64,000 nt of DNA from Macrolepiota albuminosa (Eukaryota; Basidiomycota; Agaricomycetes; Agaricales; Agaricaceae). The notes beneath the pieces are model-generated. The model worked only from the letters and a program-made list of their open reading frames with translations. It searched no databases and was not told the DNA's origin. The stretch covers positions 452,992 to 516,991 of the forward strand of contig JAMWFC010000107.1 of assembly GCA_027475525.1 (NCBI GenBank). Direction: 5' to 3'. The translations under genes were made by a program, and so were the position numbers. Positions 10,824 to 22,646 of the stretch are shown here, piece by piece (position 1 is the stretch's first letter; each line of letters opens with the position of its first letter).

Positions 10824-11930
10824 TATGTTTCCAGACGCTTCCCTTGCCTCAGCCTCCTACACAAATTCAAAGCCGCGCCTAATGAAGCTGTTGGTCGTCC
10901 ACTTCTATCTCACTATTTCCACCATGGATATTACGTTGCTTTAGGCTTTAGTCATCCTCATATCCAAAATTGGTACAAAATTGGACACCAGTGCATGAGC
11001 AGGAAATTTTTCGGCAGGTCTGATAATGAAGATGTCTCAGCCCTCGAGATCTAAGTCCAGCTTGTGAGGGGCCTGTCGGATTAGTCGCATGGGGTTCTGA
11101 CGGAGAGTAGTATTATATTCAGATTGCCTGTGAGTACTGCTAGATGTCCAGATGTTGCACTAATGAAGGAGCCAAAGTATTTCATATATTTGTATGTGGC
11201 TCGCAGAGATAGTTTGAGGAGGCTGTCATGTTGATATCTCATCCCAGTTAGTTATAGATCTTCACCTCCCCTGTCTGGATTCTAACCGGTCTCAGTTCAT
11301 TCATTACCCTCTTGAGCTCAACTCCATGGTATCCAGGATTCAACAGATTATCTTTGAGGTCTGTTCTTGTATTAAACATTCTCATCATGAGTTACCTAAA
11401 TCGGTCTGAAATTGTTAGAATCCTTGCTCCGAGTACCTATAGTAATACAGACTTGTGTTAAGCCTGATCCTCAGTCCATAATAGAATGATTGAGATTCTG
11501 TACCTATAGTAATACAGACTTGTGTTAAGCCTGATCTACGGGTACAGTAAGTAATGCGTTTGTGCTGTATCTGTGCAAATGGCTCACCCTCAGTCCATAA
11601 TAGAATGACTGAGGGTGGCTTTGTGTAGCTATGTCGTATAAGTACCTATATGCTGCTTTGTCCACTTGTAACAATGAGATATGATATATGTGAAATAGTA
11701 AAAGGGTGGCTGGCACATTTACGGTACCTTGTGTTGGGATCGCAACAGAAACAACCTTTGACATGTATCAATATTGACGAAGACATTAATAACTGGAGCT
11801 AGGCAGCGATTTTGGAAGAAGTGGGTCACTCTTCTTGTTGAATGTAAGAAATCTCTGTGGGAAGAGCCATGCTCTCGTTGTAGCATTGTATGCTTTTTCA
11901 CAAGCAAGTACAACACGTGAAATGATTTAT
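10824..11930. other. No recognisable gene
   Basis: Contains two short partial duplications that are not of the 77-bp class: a 37-bp segment at 11433 and 11500, and CAGTCCATAATAGAATGA at about 11472 and 11592. The minus frame at 11719-11916 has no recognisable content. Confidence 0.5.
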
Positions 11931-12708
11931 TGATACACCTGTCTTAAATCAGAGACAGAGGCTGAGGAACAACAAATATATAAAATGTTTTAGTCTATTA
12001 AACAGTTGTAAGTCCATACAAGATAGCTGAAAACTGTAAGCTCTTGTAACGGTCAAAAACCATAGACCAGGACACACACACACCTCAGAACGCCCACTAC
12101 CACACCACCAGACCACCTAGCGAGCACCCAAGATGACAAAAGCAATGACAAAACAGCAACACAGCAGGATCTGATGGCAACACGATCACGGCCTAATCAT
12201 CGAGATCAAGCCTATCAGACAATTGTGAACCAATCATGATCAAAATTTGACACCCACCTTGTCATTCTCTCTACCTCCCATGTATCACCACTACTCTGGT
12301 AACAACACCACCAATCCCACTGCAGTACCACAACAAAAGCTCCAGGAGAGGAACAGAGAGGGGAGGGAGAAAACATGAGCAGGAAGGAAAAGGGAGGAAG
12401 GATTAGCTGCACAACATGATGGACAAACCATTAGCCTCAACAACAGCCCCGGTAACACAGCAACCAGGGCCCAGAACCAGCACATTCATGACCTGGACAT
12501 GTAGCCACAAAACTACAAGAAAACATGAGGGATATAGGATGGTCCGTGCAACAGGGGAAGGAGTATAAAAGGAGGACAAAAATGGGGGAGTCAGGCAAGC
12601 AATCACCTTGCCATGGCTCAGAGTCTCCAGAGAGTGGACATCTTAGGCCTTAAGCATATTGATTCACTTTGGGTTGTAGTAATAATACTATTTGCATCCC
12701 AATTTTGA
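11931..12708 (+). mobile_element. gypsy-A2 5' LTR, first part
   Basis: Starts TGATACACCTGTCTTAAATC and runs to AATTTTGA at 12701-12708, where KDZ1 is inserted. The remainder of the LTR resumes at 42424. The summed length, about 959 bp, agrees with the intact solo copy at 23544-24513 (970 bp, inverted). The same sequence forms the 3' LTR from about 56478, where it carries two further insertions; this copy supplies the unoccupied site for both. Confidence 0.9.
12564..12570 (+). promoter_or_regulatory. TATA box of gypsy-A2 LTR
   Basis: TATAAAA in the plus orientation, agreeing with the transcription direction of gypsy-A2. The same box occurs at about 57956 in the 3' LTR. Confidence 0.6.
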
Positions 12709-13060
12709 CACCTGTAGTTCTCATGAATCCTGTCTAATTAGACAGGGAATATAACTTGATTTCCACGCCTTGTTAGGCATGATTTTTCCATATCCTCTCT
12801 TCCTGCAATAATTCACCTTCAACGTTTAACTTCATTCCAGAACTTGTTGACCTGGCTCTAATTGCTGGTGATGGCTAGGCCATCAGCCATGTTGTCATTG
12901 GCCGTTGGCATTGGGCGCTGATGTATCACTGATGTGATGTCAGCTATTTGTTGGGACTGTCCAGAGATAACGCCAACACTTGATCTCACCCTCTGCTTAT
13001 TGTCCAACACAATGAGCTCACCTCCTCCACTTAAAACTCATTGAAAATTCTTAGAAAAAA
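12709..13060 (+). repeat. KDZ1 left terminal inverted repeat
   Basis: Inverted match of about 350 bp to 42065-42415. It shares an internal palindrome-like GTCTAATTAGAC and the tract ATCAGTGATACATCAGYGCC on the opposite strand. Confidence 0.9.
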
Positions 13061-13526
13061 AGGGTCAATATGTCTCATCATCTAGCTAGTGACCTATTCA
13101 CTCAAAAACTTAGAATACATTGATTAAGTAGTTGAATTCAATTGTTTTGATAGTTCATGAATATGTACAGTAAGATAGGCATTTACAATGTCAAAAAACA
13201 CAATGTCTCTATGTGTCAGGGGTCAAGAACTTGAAGGCATAAAGGCAGGCATATGCAGCATGTGTGGAGGTGCACACAGCATGTCAAATTGCCTTAAGTG
13301 TAGGGTTTCTCCATCTCTGCTGTCACCATTTCAGTTCTCATTGTTGTCCTTATCATTTATCATTGTCAATTAAATCGGCACTCTTATAGGTCAGTGGCAA
13401 TTGTGATACAGTTTTCCTCTTCTTTGTAGGCTCCCCCATCTCACTCTTTCATGATTTACCCTTGTCTGAGTGCTCCTTCCTCTTTCTTCCAATGCAGACC
13501 CCTTTGCTGTGGGCATTGGCAAGTTT
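13061..13526. other. Sub-terminal KDZ1 region, no clear gene
   Basis: Contains a short plus-strand frame (13188-13373) with a zinc-knuckle-like CSMCGGAHSMSNC, too short to assign. The rest is T-rich sequence, possibly introns or trailer of the minus-strand companion gene. Confidence 0.4.
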
Positions 13527-14661
13527 TCATTTATGTTTCTTCTGTTCCTCCTTAGTGAGGAAAGCCCATTGACACTCCCTGTCTTTCAATGCCCATTGTA
13601 GCAATTGAATATCATCTATTGTCAAAATATTGGAGAGGCTACCAAATGTTATCTGTGATGGCCAACCAACAATATGGACATGATATTTCTCCACTGCGGT
13701 GGTTTCATAATTTAGGTAATTCATCTTCATGGTCTTGTTGGCAAGTATCAAACCTGACCAGCAGTGAGTTTTCAGTCTTCAAAGCTTTGTTATGACTCAT
13801 GTAATCCTTCTAGAATGAGTGCTATGCATTCTGCATGCATTGAGGGCAAGATATCTGCCTTCACAGCAGCTATGTCTTTTCAGCCCCAGCAAAATCAAAG
13901 GTTTCAAGACACTTACATTGGTTCTCAAGGCACGCATACATCTCAAATTTAGCCATCACCTCTGCAAAATCCAACTTCAAAATCTCTGGAAAGAACTTCA
14001 TCACAGTGTTGTCAGAGGTGGCTGTGAATAATGTTGTAGTGTCCTCAACATGGCTACATGAGAAGAATGTGAATGATCAGACCCCAGTACAAAGATAGAG
14101 GTTTTTCATTTGTGTGCCATATATCAGCTTATGCCATTTGTGGTGAGGGAAAAAGCTCACCTCTTTAGTAATTGAGGCTATGTTTTGATGAGCATCAATT
14201 GCAGAAGCATGGCATCCTGCACATGACTTCTGAGACTTGAGTGCCCAATGTTCAACAAGCTGATCAATTAGTTCCTTTTTACGTGCCTCACTCATTGATG
14301 ATGGGCAGGTCATGGTCTTGGCTGATACTTTGTTGAATGTCTTTGAGTTTCAAACAATCTCCAACTAAGCGATCTAAGAGATAGAATGGGTAAGATCAGC
14401 CAAGGAAGAGTAGAAAGATTTGAAGAGCTTACTTTTATTAAGCTCTTGAGATTTGAAGTAGAGAATCGTGTTTGCAAGAGAAGGGCAACACATCGCAGTC
14501 AAGGTTCCAGCATGGGTGATTATCTTTCTAATACAGTCCTCATCCACAACATATTTCCATGCCATATCTTGAACAAATGTCTCCTGGTCTTCAAAATATG
14601 CATTGACCTCCTGTTGGACAAGTTTGAGGTTGGACTTTATGTTTTTTTTTTTTTTTTTCAA
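13527..14661 (-). pseudogene. KDZ-associated companion gene (uncharacterised fungal family)
   Basis: Minus-strand multi-exon gene read from three frames: 14661-14374 (FEDQETFVQDMAWKYV), 14313-14077 and 13751-13527 (MKMNYLNYETTAVEKYHVHI then VGWPSQITFGS, ending LTKEEQKKHK). The last block matches a motif I know from hypothetical proteins found next to KDZ transposases in Agaricomycetes, of the form NYxNY-x-VEKY-x-VGWP. Function unknown; a role in transposition is only guessed. A poly-Lys stretch near the first frame comes from a 17-bp poly-A tract at about 14642 and is not protein-like. Exon borders were not fixed, and frames between the blocks are broken. Confidence 0.5.
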
Positions 14662-15095
14662 GAGAGTACACGTTCCTGCAGCAGCATCACTGGCAGATAA
14701 ATGTAACTTGTGAGGTTGAGATTGTGGAGGTTGGACAGGTCAATCAGGATTGCACTCAGCCCAAGTGTTGTTGGAACTGAGAGCAACTGTAGACATCTCA
14801 CAATGTAGGACTAGTACTTCTTTGGTGTTTTTCCCATTGATCATTGATTTATGATCATGGGAAGAGAAATTTAATGGAATTGAAACACATGACAAGTTGA
14901 AATTCTGTTTGTTTCTTTTGCTCTGTTATTCTTGAATTCCTCTTTTCCTCTCCTTCTTCCTCTGCATCTCTTTATCCTCCCCTATTGCAAATACAGATTC
15001 ACTTAGCCAAAAGTAAGTTTTACACTGATTTCATTGAACTATTGAGTTGTAATTTCTGTCAGGGCCTACACAATTTACTCCCCAAGTTTTGAAGT
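14662..15095. other. Spacer between divergent KDZ1 genes
   Basis: Lies between the minus-strand companion gene and the plus-strand viroplasmin-like exons and so may be a bidirectional promoter region. No clear TATA box or coding frame is seen. Confidence 0.3.
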
Positions 15096-15560
15096 CACAA
15101 AGCCGGCCTGGTACCTCCTCTGGCCACACTTGACAATACTTATGAATCAACAACCACAGCTTCTGTGCATAGGACTAGTGACCATGATGTGCCCGACCTT
15201 GATGGCCTTCAAATTGATGATGCATTTGACTGGGCTGAAGAGCAGCATTTGTGCAGGAAGGCCAATCCTTGCCAGCCAGATAACCCTTGCTCCTGGGACA
15301 AGAAGGCATACATTGTATTTTGTGGGCATAAATTAGAGATTTTTGAGACATGGTGAGTGGCAATTTGTACTTTTTGATGTTCTATCAACCTGTACTTCCA
15401 TAGGCCTGGAATTGCAAAAAATGTATTTGATCTCTCCAATGGCAAGACCGGTTGGTAGAAAGGTTATTAGACTTACCAGTCAGCACTTGATGCATGGAAT
15501 CATGCAGTTGAAATGATCTTACCTGTCTCATTGAGGACTCTCCACAGTCTGTCGGCACAC
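15096..15560 (+). pseudogene. Viroplasmin / RNase H1 N-terminal-like domain gene, fragment
   Basis: Exon reading HRTSDHDVPDLDGLQIDDAF... DKKAYIVFCGHKLEIFETW, then a GT-AG intron (about 15353-15404, GTGAGT...CCATAG), then PGIAKNVFDLSNGKTGW, KGY, TYQSALDAWNHAVE. This is the pattern of the caulimovirus viroplasmin/RNase H1 N-terminal domain: (Y/A)VVF.G...GI..TW, then a G-(Y/F)...Y-x-AL-x-AW block. In eukaryotes the domain binds RNA-DNA hybrids or double-stranded nucleic acid. Two in-frame TAG codons (after GKTGW and KGY) break exon 2. It sits in KDZ1 between the companion gene and gypsy-A1. Its start is not certain. Confidence 0.5.
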
Positions 15561-15839
15561 CGCCATGCTCCACTCGTTCAACCTCTCATTCAACCCCTTG
15601 TTCAACCCCCCAGCATTCAAGCACATCATCATGTGCAACATGGTCACCCCTCTAGTTTTCAAGCACACTGCTACATTGCCAACAGGTAAATGACATAGAG
15701 GACAGCCTCTATGACAATGACTTAGTCAATGAGGATAGCTCTGCCTCTGCTCCTTCAATTTCTCTTCCATGCATTCAGAAAGTGTCCACGTTCTCCAAGC
15801 CCACATCCTCATCATGCTCAACACATTCTCCAAGCCCTT

Positions 15840-15985
15840 CCCAGTTCCCCTCTAAACTGTCTTTTTTGCAGCGTAGGCAAGGCCCACCTTCTACCATGCA
15901 CACAAAACAAACCTCAATCCCCAATGAGGAGTTCTATTGGGTCGTTGAACATGGAGATTCACCTGGCATTTATCATGGAGAATGA
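15840..15985 (+). pseudogene. Second viroplasmin-like motif, partial
   Basis: Plus-strand frame containing EEFYWVVEHGDSPGIYHGE before a stop at 15985. The FYxVxxG-x-PGIY pattern again looks like the start of a viroplasmin/RNase H1 N-terminal domain. The second half of the domain is not found. It may be part of the same gene as 15096-15560, as two tandem domains, or a duplicate. Confidence 0.4.
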
Positions 15986-16244
15986 GTCTTCTGTTTATAT
16001 CTCATTATTATCTTCCTGCTCACCCATGTTTTTGTATCAGAAGTGTGGCGCAAGTGGCCATCGGCAGCTATCCAGACCCCTCTCTCATTTCAACATCAAG
16101 CTTGGCAGCGGCAAGCATGTTGTTTATGTGTAGCTTCATGGCAGGTGACATTTCTTCTGAGTGATTTGCTCTTGCCTGCTGTGTAATCTTCTCACATTCT
16201 TTTTCTGTGCTTTTAGTAGTGTGTGTAATTATAATGTAGATCCT

Positions 16245-16710
16245 TCTTTCCCCTTTTAGCACTTCCCTGCATTCCATGCTTCTTTTGACATCCCTCCATG
16301 CTTCTTTTCCTTTCCCCTTTCAGTCATGTCAAATCAGGCATTGTCAGATCTGATCTTGATCTAGATCATCACAAATTGATCTTTTCCTTTCCCCTTTCAG
16401 TCATGTCAAATCAGGCATTGTCAGATCTGATCTTGATCTAGATCATCACAAATTGATCCTATTTTGTCACTTCTGCCAGCTCCCATGCTTCCCCTCCCCA
16501 TTACAGTGGTTGGACTATTATTGAGTTGATAGCTTGAGCTGGTCCCTCCCCTTTGTTCTGTACTGTCTGTGTATTTATTGGGGTGTTTTTGGAGATATAA
16601 TTTGTTGAGACTGCTACCAGGAGGCTTACAGTTTTCAGCCTTGTGATTAAATGTTTATTTTGACTTCTGGTGCATGTATTGTCCCTGACTGCTGGTACAG
16701 CATTGTATCA
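16245..16710 (-). mobile_element. gypsy-A1 3' LTR, truncated
   Basis: Ends (plus reading) GCATTGTATCA at 16710, the complement of the LTR start TGATACRATGC; matches the start of the solo LTR at 22647. The outer part is missing beyond 16245. It carries 77-bp duplication #6. A 120-bp stretch present here (around 16530-16650) is deleted in the 22647 copy. Confidence 0.85.
16304..16457. repeat. 77-bp tandem duplication #6
   Basis: Copies 16304-16380 and 16381-16457 are identical, inside the truncated LTR. Confidence 0.95.
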
Positions 16711-16723
16711 TCTCCCCCCCACC
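16711..16723 (-). promoter_or_regulatory. Polypurine tract of gypsy-A1
   Basis: On the minus strand GGTGGGGGGGAGA lies directly before the LTR start TGATAC, as expected for the plus-strand primer of reverse transcription. This fixes 16710 as the inner edge of the 3' LTR. Confidence 0.85.
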
Positions 16724-16920
16724 AAATAAAGACTGTCCTCAGTCATTCACAGCTCCAGATTAGGTTAAGTCCCATTTCTTGCCATCATATCAAATTTTTT
16801 GTCTGCACCTCCTGTAATGTTTGCAGGTTTTTTTTGCATGTTTTTGCTGTCCTCCCTGTCGCTCCAAAGGCCATTTAAACCCTCCTTACTGTCCACCACA
16901 TCCTCACTTCACCATCCCCC

Positions 16921-18187
16921 ATGGCTCCTCCCACTGGTTCCAAAAGGCCTCTGGTTTCTGACCCATATTCTCTCCTTGAAGGTGCCATCATCTGTGACAA
17001 GGAGCAGCACATCAAATCTGTCAAGCACATCTCTGCCTTTGTTACTGCTGTCACCCATCTTGCTGAGCAAGCCCTCACCAAAGAGACACCAGGCCTGGTG
17101 GCCCGGCACATTGGAGCTGCTAAGTTGGTGTGTTGTTTCTATTTTTGGCTTGTTTCCAAAATTAAACTTGGCACATTGCTCTGGATCTTTATAGATCACT
17201 CCGATTTCCCCCTCATTGCTGAGCAGACCTGCATCTATGATTCTCTCTACAAGGTCCAGGAGCACATCGACCATTGTCTTGCACACTCCTCCTCCACCAT
17301 TAAACATTGGTGCATTTTTGCTGACTCCATCCTTAAATTAATCAACGACCGCCATACTGCCAAAGAAGCCAAACAAGCTGCACAGGAAGCCAAAAGGCGC
17401 GCTGAGGTCACTCTTTGCTTTTTCTTCTCATCCTCTCTTTCTCATCCTCTTCTTTCTCTAGACGTGCCCCGTGAGGACGCTCACCATGCCCATGACCATT
17501 GCCAGGAGTATGACAGCAACGTAGAGATGATGAGTGTGTCATCTCCCCATCCTGTCAAGCGCAAGACTAACAACGTGAGTGTGTTCTTCTATTTCTAGAA
17601 ACACAAATTGATGAGCTCTTCACGTGATTTGCTCATTTCTCTCTCTCCCTTCAGCCTACTCCCAAGGTGACACCCAACTCCAAGAGGCCACAGCTTCAAT
17701 CCTCTGTTGGTGCATCTCTTTTTCCTTTATTACACAAAACCGATTTCATTTTTGCTATCTTAGCCTCATACTGTCCTGACAGCTCTTGTGCCCAGACTCT
17801 ACTCAACAAAACTAATTGCATTCTAGCCAAGGACGGCAAAGTCTCCTGCACTACACTACATGACTACCTTCAGGTACTTGACGATGCCGCCTGTCAGCAA
17901 CTTTTTATGCTAAATCTTGCACAGCAACGTTTCAAGCAACTGGTTACCCGTTATGAGGCCGTCTGGACCGCACTGGACAACTAAGCTCTTTCCGATGTGG
18001 AGATCTGCATTGGAGAGCTTTAGGTCAGCTCTCCTTCGAAATCGGTTCATCGTCCACTTACTCTGCTCTATTTTTATGCTCATCACCTCTATTTTCCCAG
18101 CCAGCCATTGAAAGCCTGGATGTTGAGATTCCTAGGCCAGATCCCAAGGCTGACAAGGTAGCCACTGCCATTGAGGCAGCCTTGTAG
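16921..18187 (+). CDS. Antisense spliced gene between gypsy-A1 integrase and 3' LTR (A1 copy)
   Basis: Runs opposite to gypsy-A1, in the env position. Start ATG at 16921 (MAPPTGSKRPLV). Exons: 16921-17127, about 17195-17406, 17462-17574, from 17655 to about 18020, then a last one ending at TAG 18185-18187. Introns of about 67, 55 and 80 nt begin GTGTGT, GTCACT and GTGAGT; frames at the first junction differ by one base. Exon 2 holds HSDFPLIAEQTCIYDSL and FADSILKLINDRH, then a helical, charged EAKQAAQEAKRRAE stretch. Exon 4 (LLNKTNCILAKDGKVSC ... NLAQQRFKQLV) has one TAA (17982-17984), explained by CAA-to-TAA. AATAAA follows at 18222. A homologue lies antisense in gypsy-A2 (55761-56298). Family not recognised. 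Confidence 0.55.
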
Positions 18188-19350
18188 ACTACCTTACCCT
18201 CTGCTGTAGTCTACAGCCCCCAATAAATGCTTATTTCCTGCTCAAACTCATTTACGACGCCTTAGTTTTGTAACGATGCAAGACTGATGTCAGAGTGCTT
18301 CTTCTTTGATTGATCATGATCAGCCCTGCTAATCTGCTGATCTGAGCTTTCTTTTCACTTCCTGAGATCCAATCACCTGGAGAAACTGACTTCTTTTTGC
18401 CTCCCTACCTCAGACCATGGTTCCACTGTTTGCTTCCTTTTTTATCCGATCGTGTGGGGTAACTCTTTGTTTTTTCCCCCCACACTGACTGCTTGGTGCG
18501 TCTTTGTCTGCCCCTCTATCTCTCTGTGCTCATTTCCTCTTGTCACAGACTACCTGGACACGTATTTCTAAACACTAAACATGCTTCACTAATCCTTCTC
18601 ATCTCTCCAATCACGCGGAACCACAGCAACTTCCACCAAATTCCAGTACTCAGACATGTCTGAGACATCATGGCTGTCTCAGACTCCTTCTGGTCCCTGC
18701 ACTCATGTATCCCCTTTCGCTCTTTTTTGATGCCTTACTTGTACACATGCAGACATTGTCTGTAGTCTGTCTAACCACGTGTTTGCCTCTGGCAGGATGC
18801 ATTTTCTTAAGACCCTTTTCTCTCTTTTACATCCTAGCCACATGTGGCTCCCCTCAGCAGTTCTGCTGACTGTGCATTCAACTCTGGCTGAGCATTTTTG
18901 CATAACATCTCCAGTTCTTTGTGCTATGCCATAGACACAGAGTCCTGTCCCTTAGTTTGTTTAATACAATTCTTGCCATGCTCCCACCATTCAAAGTCTT
19001 GCACAGACAGACTCAAAGCCCAGACTTATTACAACATGCTGCCGACAGTACGTGTGACCACGTTATATAAGCAGGTGCACTGATGATTTGATTATCAAAT
19101 CAGATGCACCAGCTGACATCAATGTGACCAGTACATGGTCACATTTCAACAACGTGTGACTCAGCACGTCAGCAACGTAACAATGCGTGCTCATTGTGCC
19201 AACTCTCTTCTTATTCCCTTCTACACCAACCAACTTCTTCCCAAACCCATGTAGTTTGTTTGTAGCAATTGTACCAGTTATTGCAGAATGCCAATACATG
19301 TTTTCTGCCCTTTCTCACTCTAATTCTGCCAGAATCTAAGGAAGACTGAG
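18188..19350. other. Trailer of the antisense gene and A1 3' non-coding region
   Basis: Contains a polyadenylation-type AATAAA at 18222-18227 for the plus-strand gene. A TATATAAGC box occurs at about 19063. Pyrimidine-rich, no reading frame of note, no LTR similarity. Confidence 0.4.
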
Positions 19351-21650
19351 TTATTCTTCCTGTTCTTCTCCTAAGTGTACACCCCTGAGATAGAGGTCTT
19401 CTTCTACTTGTCCTTCCTGCCTTTCCTCTCTTAACTCTTGTAGTTTAGAAGGAGTAATATCAATCCATTCCTCTATGCTAGTGGGCAGAGTGATTTGCTG
19501 CCTAGCCTTGTAAGGTATAACCCTAAAGGCAGCTACTCTTTCTTGCCACACAGTACCATCCAACTCTGCCACTATATAGTTGCCTCCCTTAGTCCTAGTC
19601 AACACTACCATAAGTCCCCAGTAGCGAGCAGACATTTTCCCACTTATAGAGATTTAGCTGCCACTACATTTCTAACCAGTACTAAGTCTCTTGGTTTGAA
19701 CTTGTACTCTTTAATAGAAGCTTCATTTTTTCTTGTGAAGTTCTCTGCCCATCTCAGCTTCTCCTTGCTAACTCTAGTCCGCATGTCCTCCACATGCTGG
19801 TAGTGCTTTGCCAGTGCTTGAGCCCTAGGCCAATTAAGTCTTCTGTAGACACTGGTCCATCAGGCCAGTCTACCAACCAAGTGGCTTCCACTAAGTCCAA
19901 GGGTAGTATAGGATGTGCTCCAGTTACTAAGAAGAATGGGGAACACCCAAATCTCTTTCTAACTGTAATCCTGTCTGCCCACATTACATGCCAGAAGAAC
20001 CAGTACCACTTGGTTCTGTCTTCACAGGCTTTGTACAAGGCCTGCCTCACATCCCAATGTGGTCTCTCTATCCTTCCATTAGCTCTAGAATTATAGGGAG
20101 CAATAGTTATGCCCTGTATCCCATACTTCTTAGATAGCCAATGTACCACTTTTGTGAACTGCCCAGCATTATCTGTTACAATGGTGCTTATACAGCCCCA
20201 TCTACAGATCACTTCTTCAAACAACTTGTGGTTATCCTTCTTCAAAGGTCTACCCTCCATCCATGAGGTTAAAGCACACCTCCCATGTACAATATACTTG
20301 CACCCATTTGAACTTGGTGTCATATGCATGGTATCCAAGTGTATGGTTTCAAATATACTGGGAGTGTAGGCTACCACAGGCTGCCTGCATACTGCAACTT
20401 TCTGCCTTACTTGGCAAGCATGACAAGTGTCTATATACCACTTTACATCAGCTTCCATTTCTGGCCACCAAAACCTCTCCTCCAGTAAAGCCTTAGTTGC
20501 AAAGGTCCCTCTGTGACCAAGTGCATCATGAGCAGACTTTAGCATATACATCCTCCTGTCCTTCTCTATGACTAGCTTGTGCTTCCCCTCTTCTCCTCTC
20601 TTGTAAAACCTTCCCTTGAGATCAAAGAAGAACTGCCTTGCAAATCTAAGGAATTGACCTTCTTTCACCTCTCTGGGTACCTTTCCAGGATGCCTAAGCC
20701 AGTCCTGTACTAGGGGTAAGAGGTTATCTAAGGCTTTCCCCTTCTCAGTTCTCCTCTCTTCCTGGTACTCTTCTACAGTAGAGGCAGAGGGCCTTTCTGG
20801 CAGCAAGAGTGTAGATAAAGTTAAGACTGCTACTGGATTCAGTGTAGTCCCTGCTTTAGTACTCTGCTCTTGTAAGCCTAAGGCTATCCCTTGCTCTCTG
20901 TCTCTACCCAACTCCACTTCCTCCTGTACATCCTCTGGAGTGACTGCTAACAAGTAGCCTCCTCTTGTATCAATCTCATCCATGAAGTCTTCTAACTTGA
21001 GGGGAACATGTTCCTCCCAGCCAGGTACTTTGTTAATCTCATCTGGGTACTCAAAGGACATTGGCTTTGGATCATCCAGTAAAGATGGGTCTACAGGGGC
21101 ATACTCTTCATCTCCTGGTTGCTTCTCCCTGCAAGATAGACCATCCATACTGAAAGTCTTTCCTGGCACATGCCTCAAGGTGAAGTGATATATAAGTACA
21201 GCAGCGCATTATAGTAGCATTAGGTCTAATCCCTGGGTTGCTCAGCATGCCCTTGAGGTATTTAGCATCACTCTCAATGATAAGCTTTCTGCACCCTAGT
21301 AACCAATAGCTGCTAACTTGTAATGCCCTCATAAGACCATACAACTCTCTCTTAGGTTGTGAAAACCTAGCCTCCCTCTCATTCAAGGTAATGGACCCCA
21401 GTCTAGCACAAGTCCTCTGTTTTGGATTTGTACTGTCTTCTTGGAAGATCCCAAACCCCACAGCCATCCAAGAAGTGTCTACTGCCAAGATGACAGCTCC
21501 TTCAGACTCATAGTCTATAGGTCTTAGAGCTGCACAACTTGCTAACCTCCTCTTCATCTCCTTCATGGCCTCCTTCTGTTTTTCTTCCCAGACAAAAGCC
21601 ACATCATCCTTAGTGAGCCTATTAATAGGCAGGGTAGGGCATCCCAATGG
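19351..21650 (-). pseudogene. gypsy-A1 RNase H and integrase
   Basis: C-terminal half of the A1 polyprotein, in three frames: 21647-21108, 21178-19754, 19635-19351. RNase H: DYESEGAVILAVDTSWMAVG, FSQPKRELYGLMRAL, IIESDAKYLKGML. Integrase: zinc finger H..LGHRG ... FWWPEM ... CHACQ; catalytic core IHLDTMHM, VTDNAGQF and NGRIERPHWDVR give the D, D, E triad. The tail VLTRTKGGNYIVAELDG resembles the GPY/F-type C-terminal module; no chromodomain is seen. The RT end lies at 33240, on the other side of KDZ2; on either side of the insertion the frame reads ...DYAKISEP and INRLTKDDVAF, contiguous in gypsy-A2. The frame breaks near 21110 and 19750 are small shifts. Confidence 0.85.
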
Positions 21651-22244
21651 TATGTGTCATACATTGTACAGGAGCTCGCTTTGTGCTGTACTATACGTGT
21701 CCAGTGGAGTCCGCTACACTAGAGCGGAGCAGTCCCCACAGTGCCGTGGACGTGTCACAATGTGCTGTATGACATGGTCCAGTGGATTGATAAAAGGTGG
21801 GCACACACATGTGCATGCAGGCCTGGCAGATGCCAGTGGACACTAGCGGACGTCAATGTGCATTAGCGGCCACTGGCAGGCATCAGCCCATGAGTGAAAA
21901 CCTCCTCCATTGGTGGATGTCATGGCATGAATAAACCCTCCTCAAGGTTCCCCACTTCCCTCCCCTCTCCCTTCCTCCCCACAATAACTCGTGGCTGTGT
22001 GCCTCTCCTTCCCTCCTTTTCCCACCCCCAACGCCAGCATACGTCCACAAAAGGGCCCTGCAGACCTACACAGGCCTATGCAAGCCACCAGCGGACATCC
22101 ACGCAGACATATATCGACAGACTCAAACTTACGTGAGCCCATGCAGGCCTGTGCAGGGCACCAGCGGACATCCACAGAGGCCTATGCAGGTCCATGGGGT
22201 CTGGTTGGACCAAGGAAAAAGGTAACTTTGTCTTGCCCACCATA

Positions 22245-22330
22245 TACCTGTGGGGGGGAATAGAACCCCTGGCCTTGGGAAAGCCTCCAGCAACGGAACA
22301 CATATTTAACCATTGCACCACAGGTCCATT
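22245..22330 (-). repeat. tRNA-like SINE head in KDZ2 left arm
   Basis: Minus strand: TGTGGTGCAATGGTTAA (A box) and GGGGTTCTATTCCCC (B-box-like). Mirror copy at 32525-32605. Confidence 0.6.
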
Positions 22331-22646
22331 ACTAACAAATAGATTTAAAGGTCAGATAACACAATGAATGGATGCCCACCTACATTTCTGCAGGTTCCCT
22401 TATGGATTTTTTGAGATGGAAGGGGGGTGGCATACCTCCCAAAAGAGTTTTTGTGGCTTGAAAGGGGCATTGGCAACAGCAGCCATCAGCTGGCAATCAA
22501 CTGGCATCTATCAGAGTTTGTCAGCAGCCATTGTGACCTGCTGGCATCCAGCATCAGGGTGGGAGAGAAGGAAATGGGGTGCATGGGCGTCCGCTGCATG
22601 GGGTGGCGTCTTAGAGAGCGTGGAGGGTGGCGGAAGAGGAATGGGG

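Noticed and set aside
11433..11540. Another 77-bp duplication
   Set aside because: The offset is 67 bp and the match only about 37 bp; a neighbouring partial repeat has an offset near 120 bp. Not the same class.
1..11930. Conserved single-copy host gene
   Set aside because: All recognisable coding content is element-derived; remaining frames are short and without known domains.
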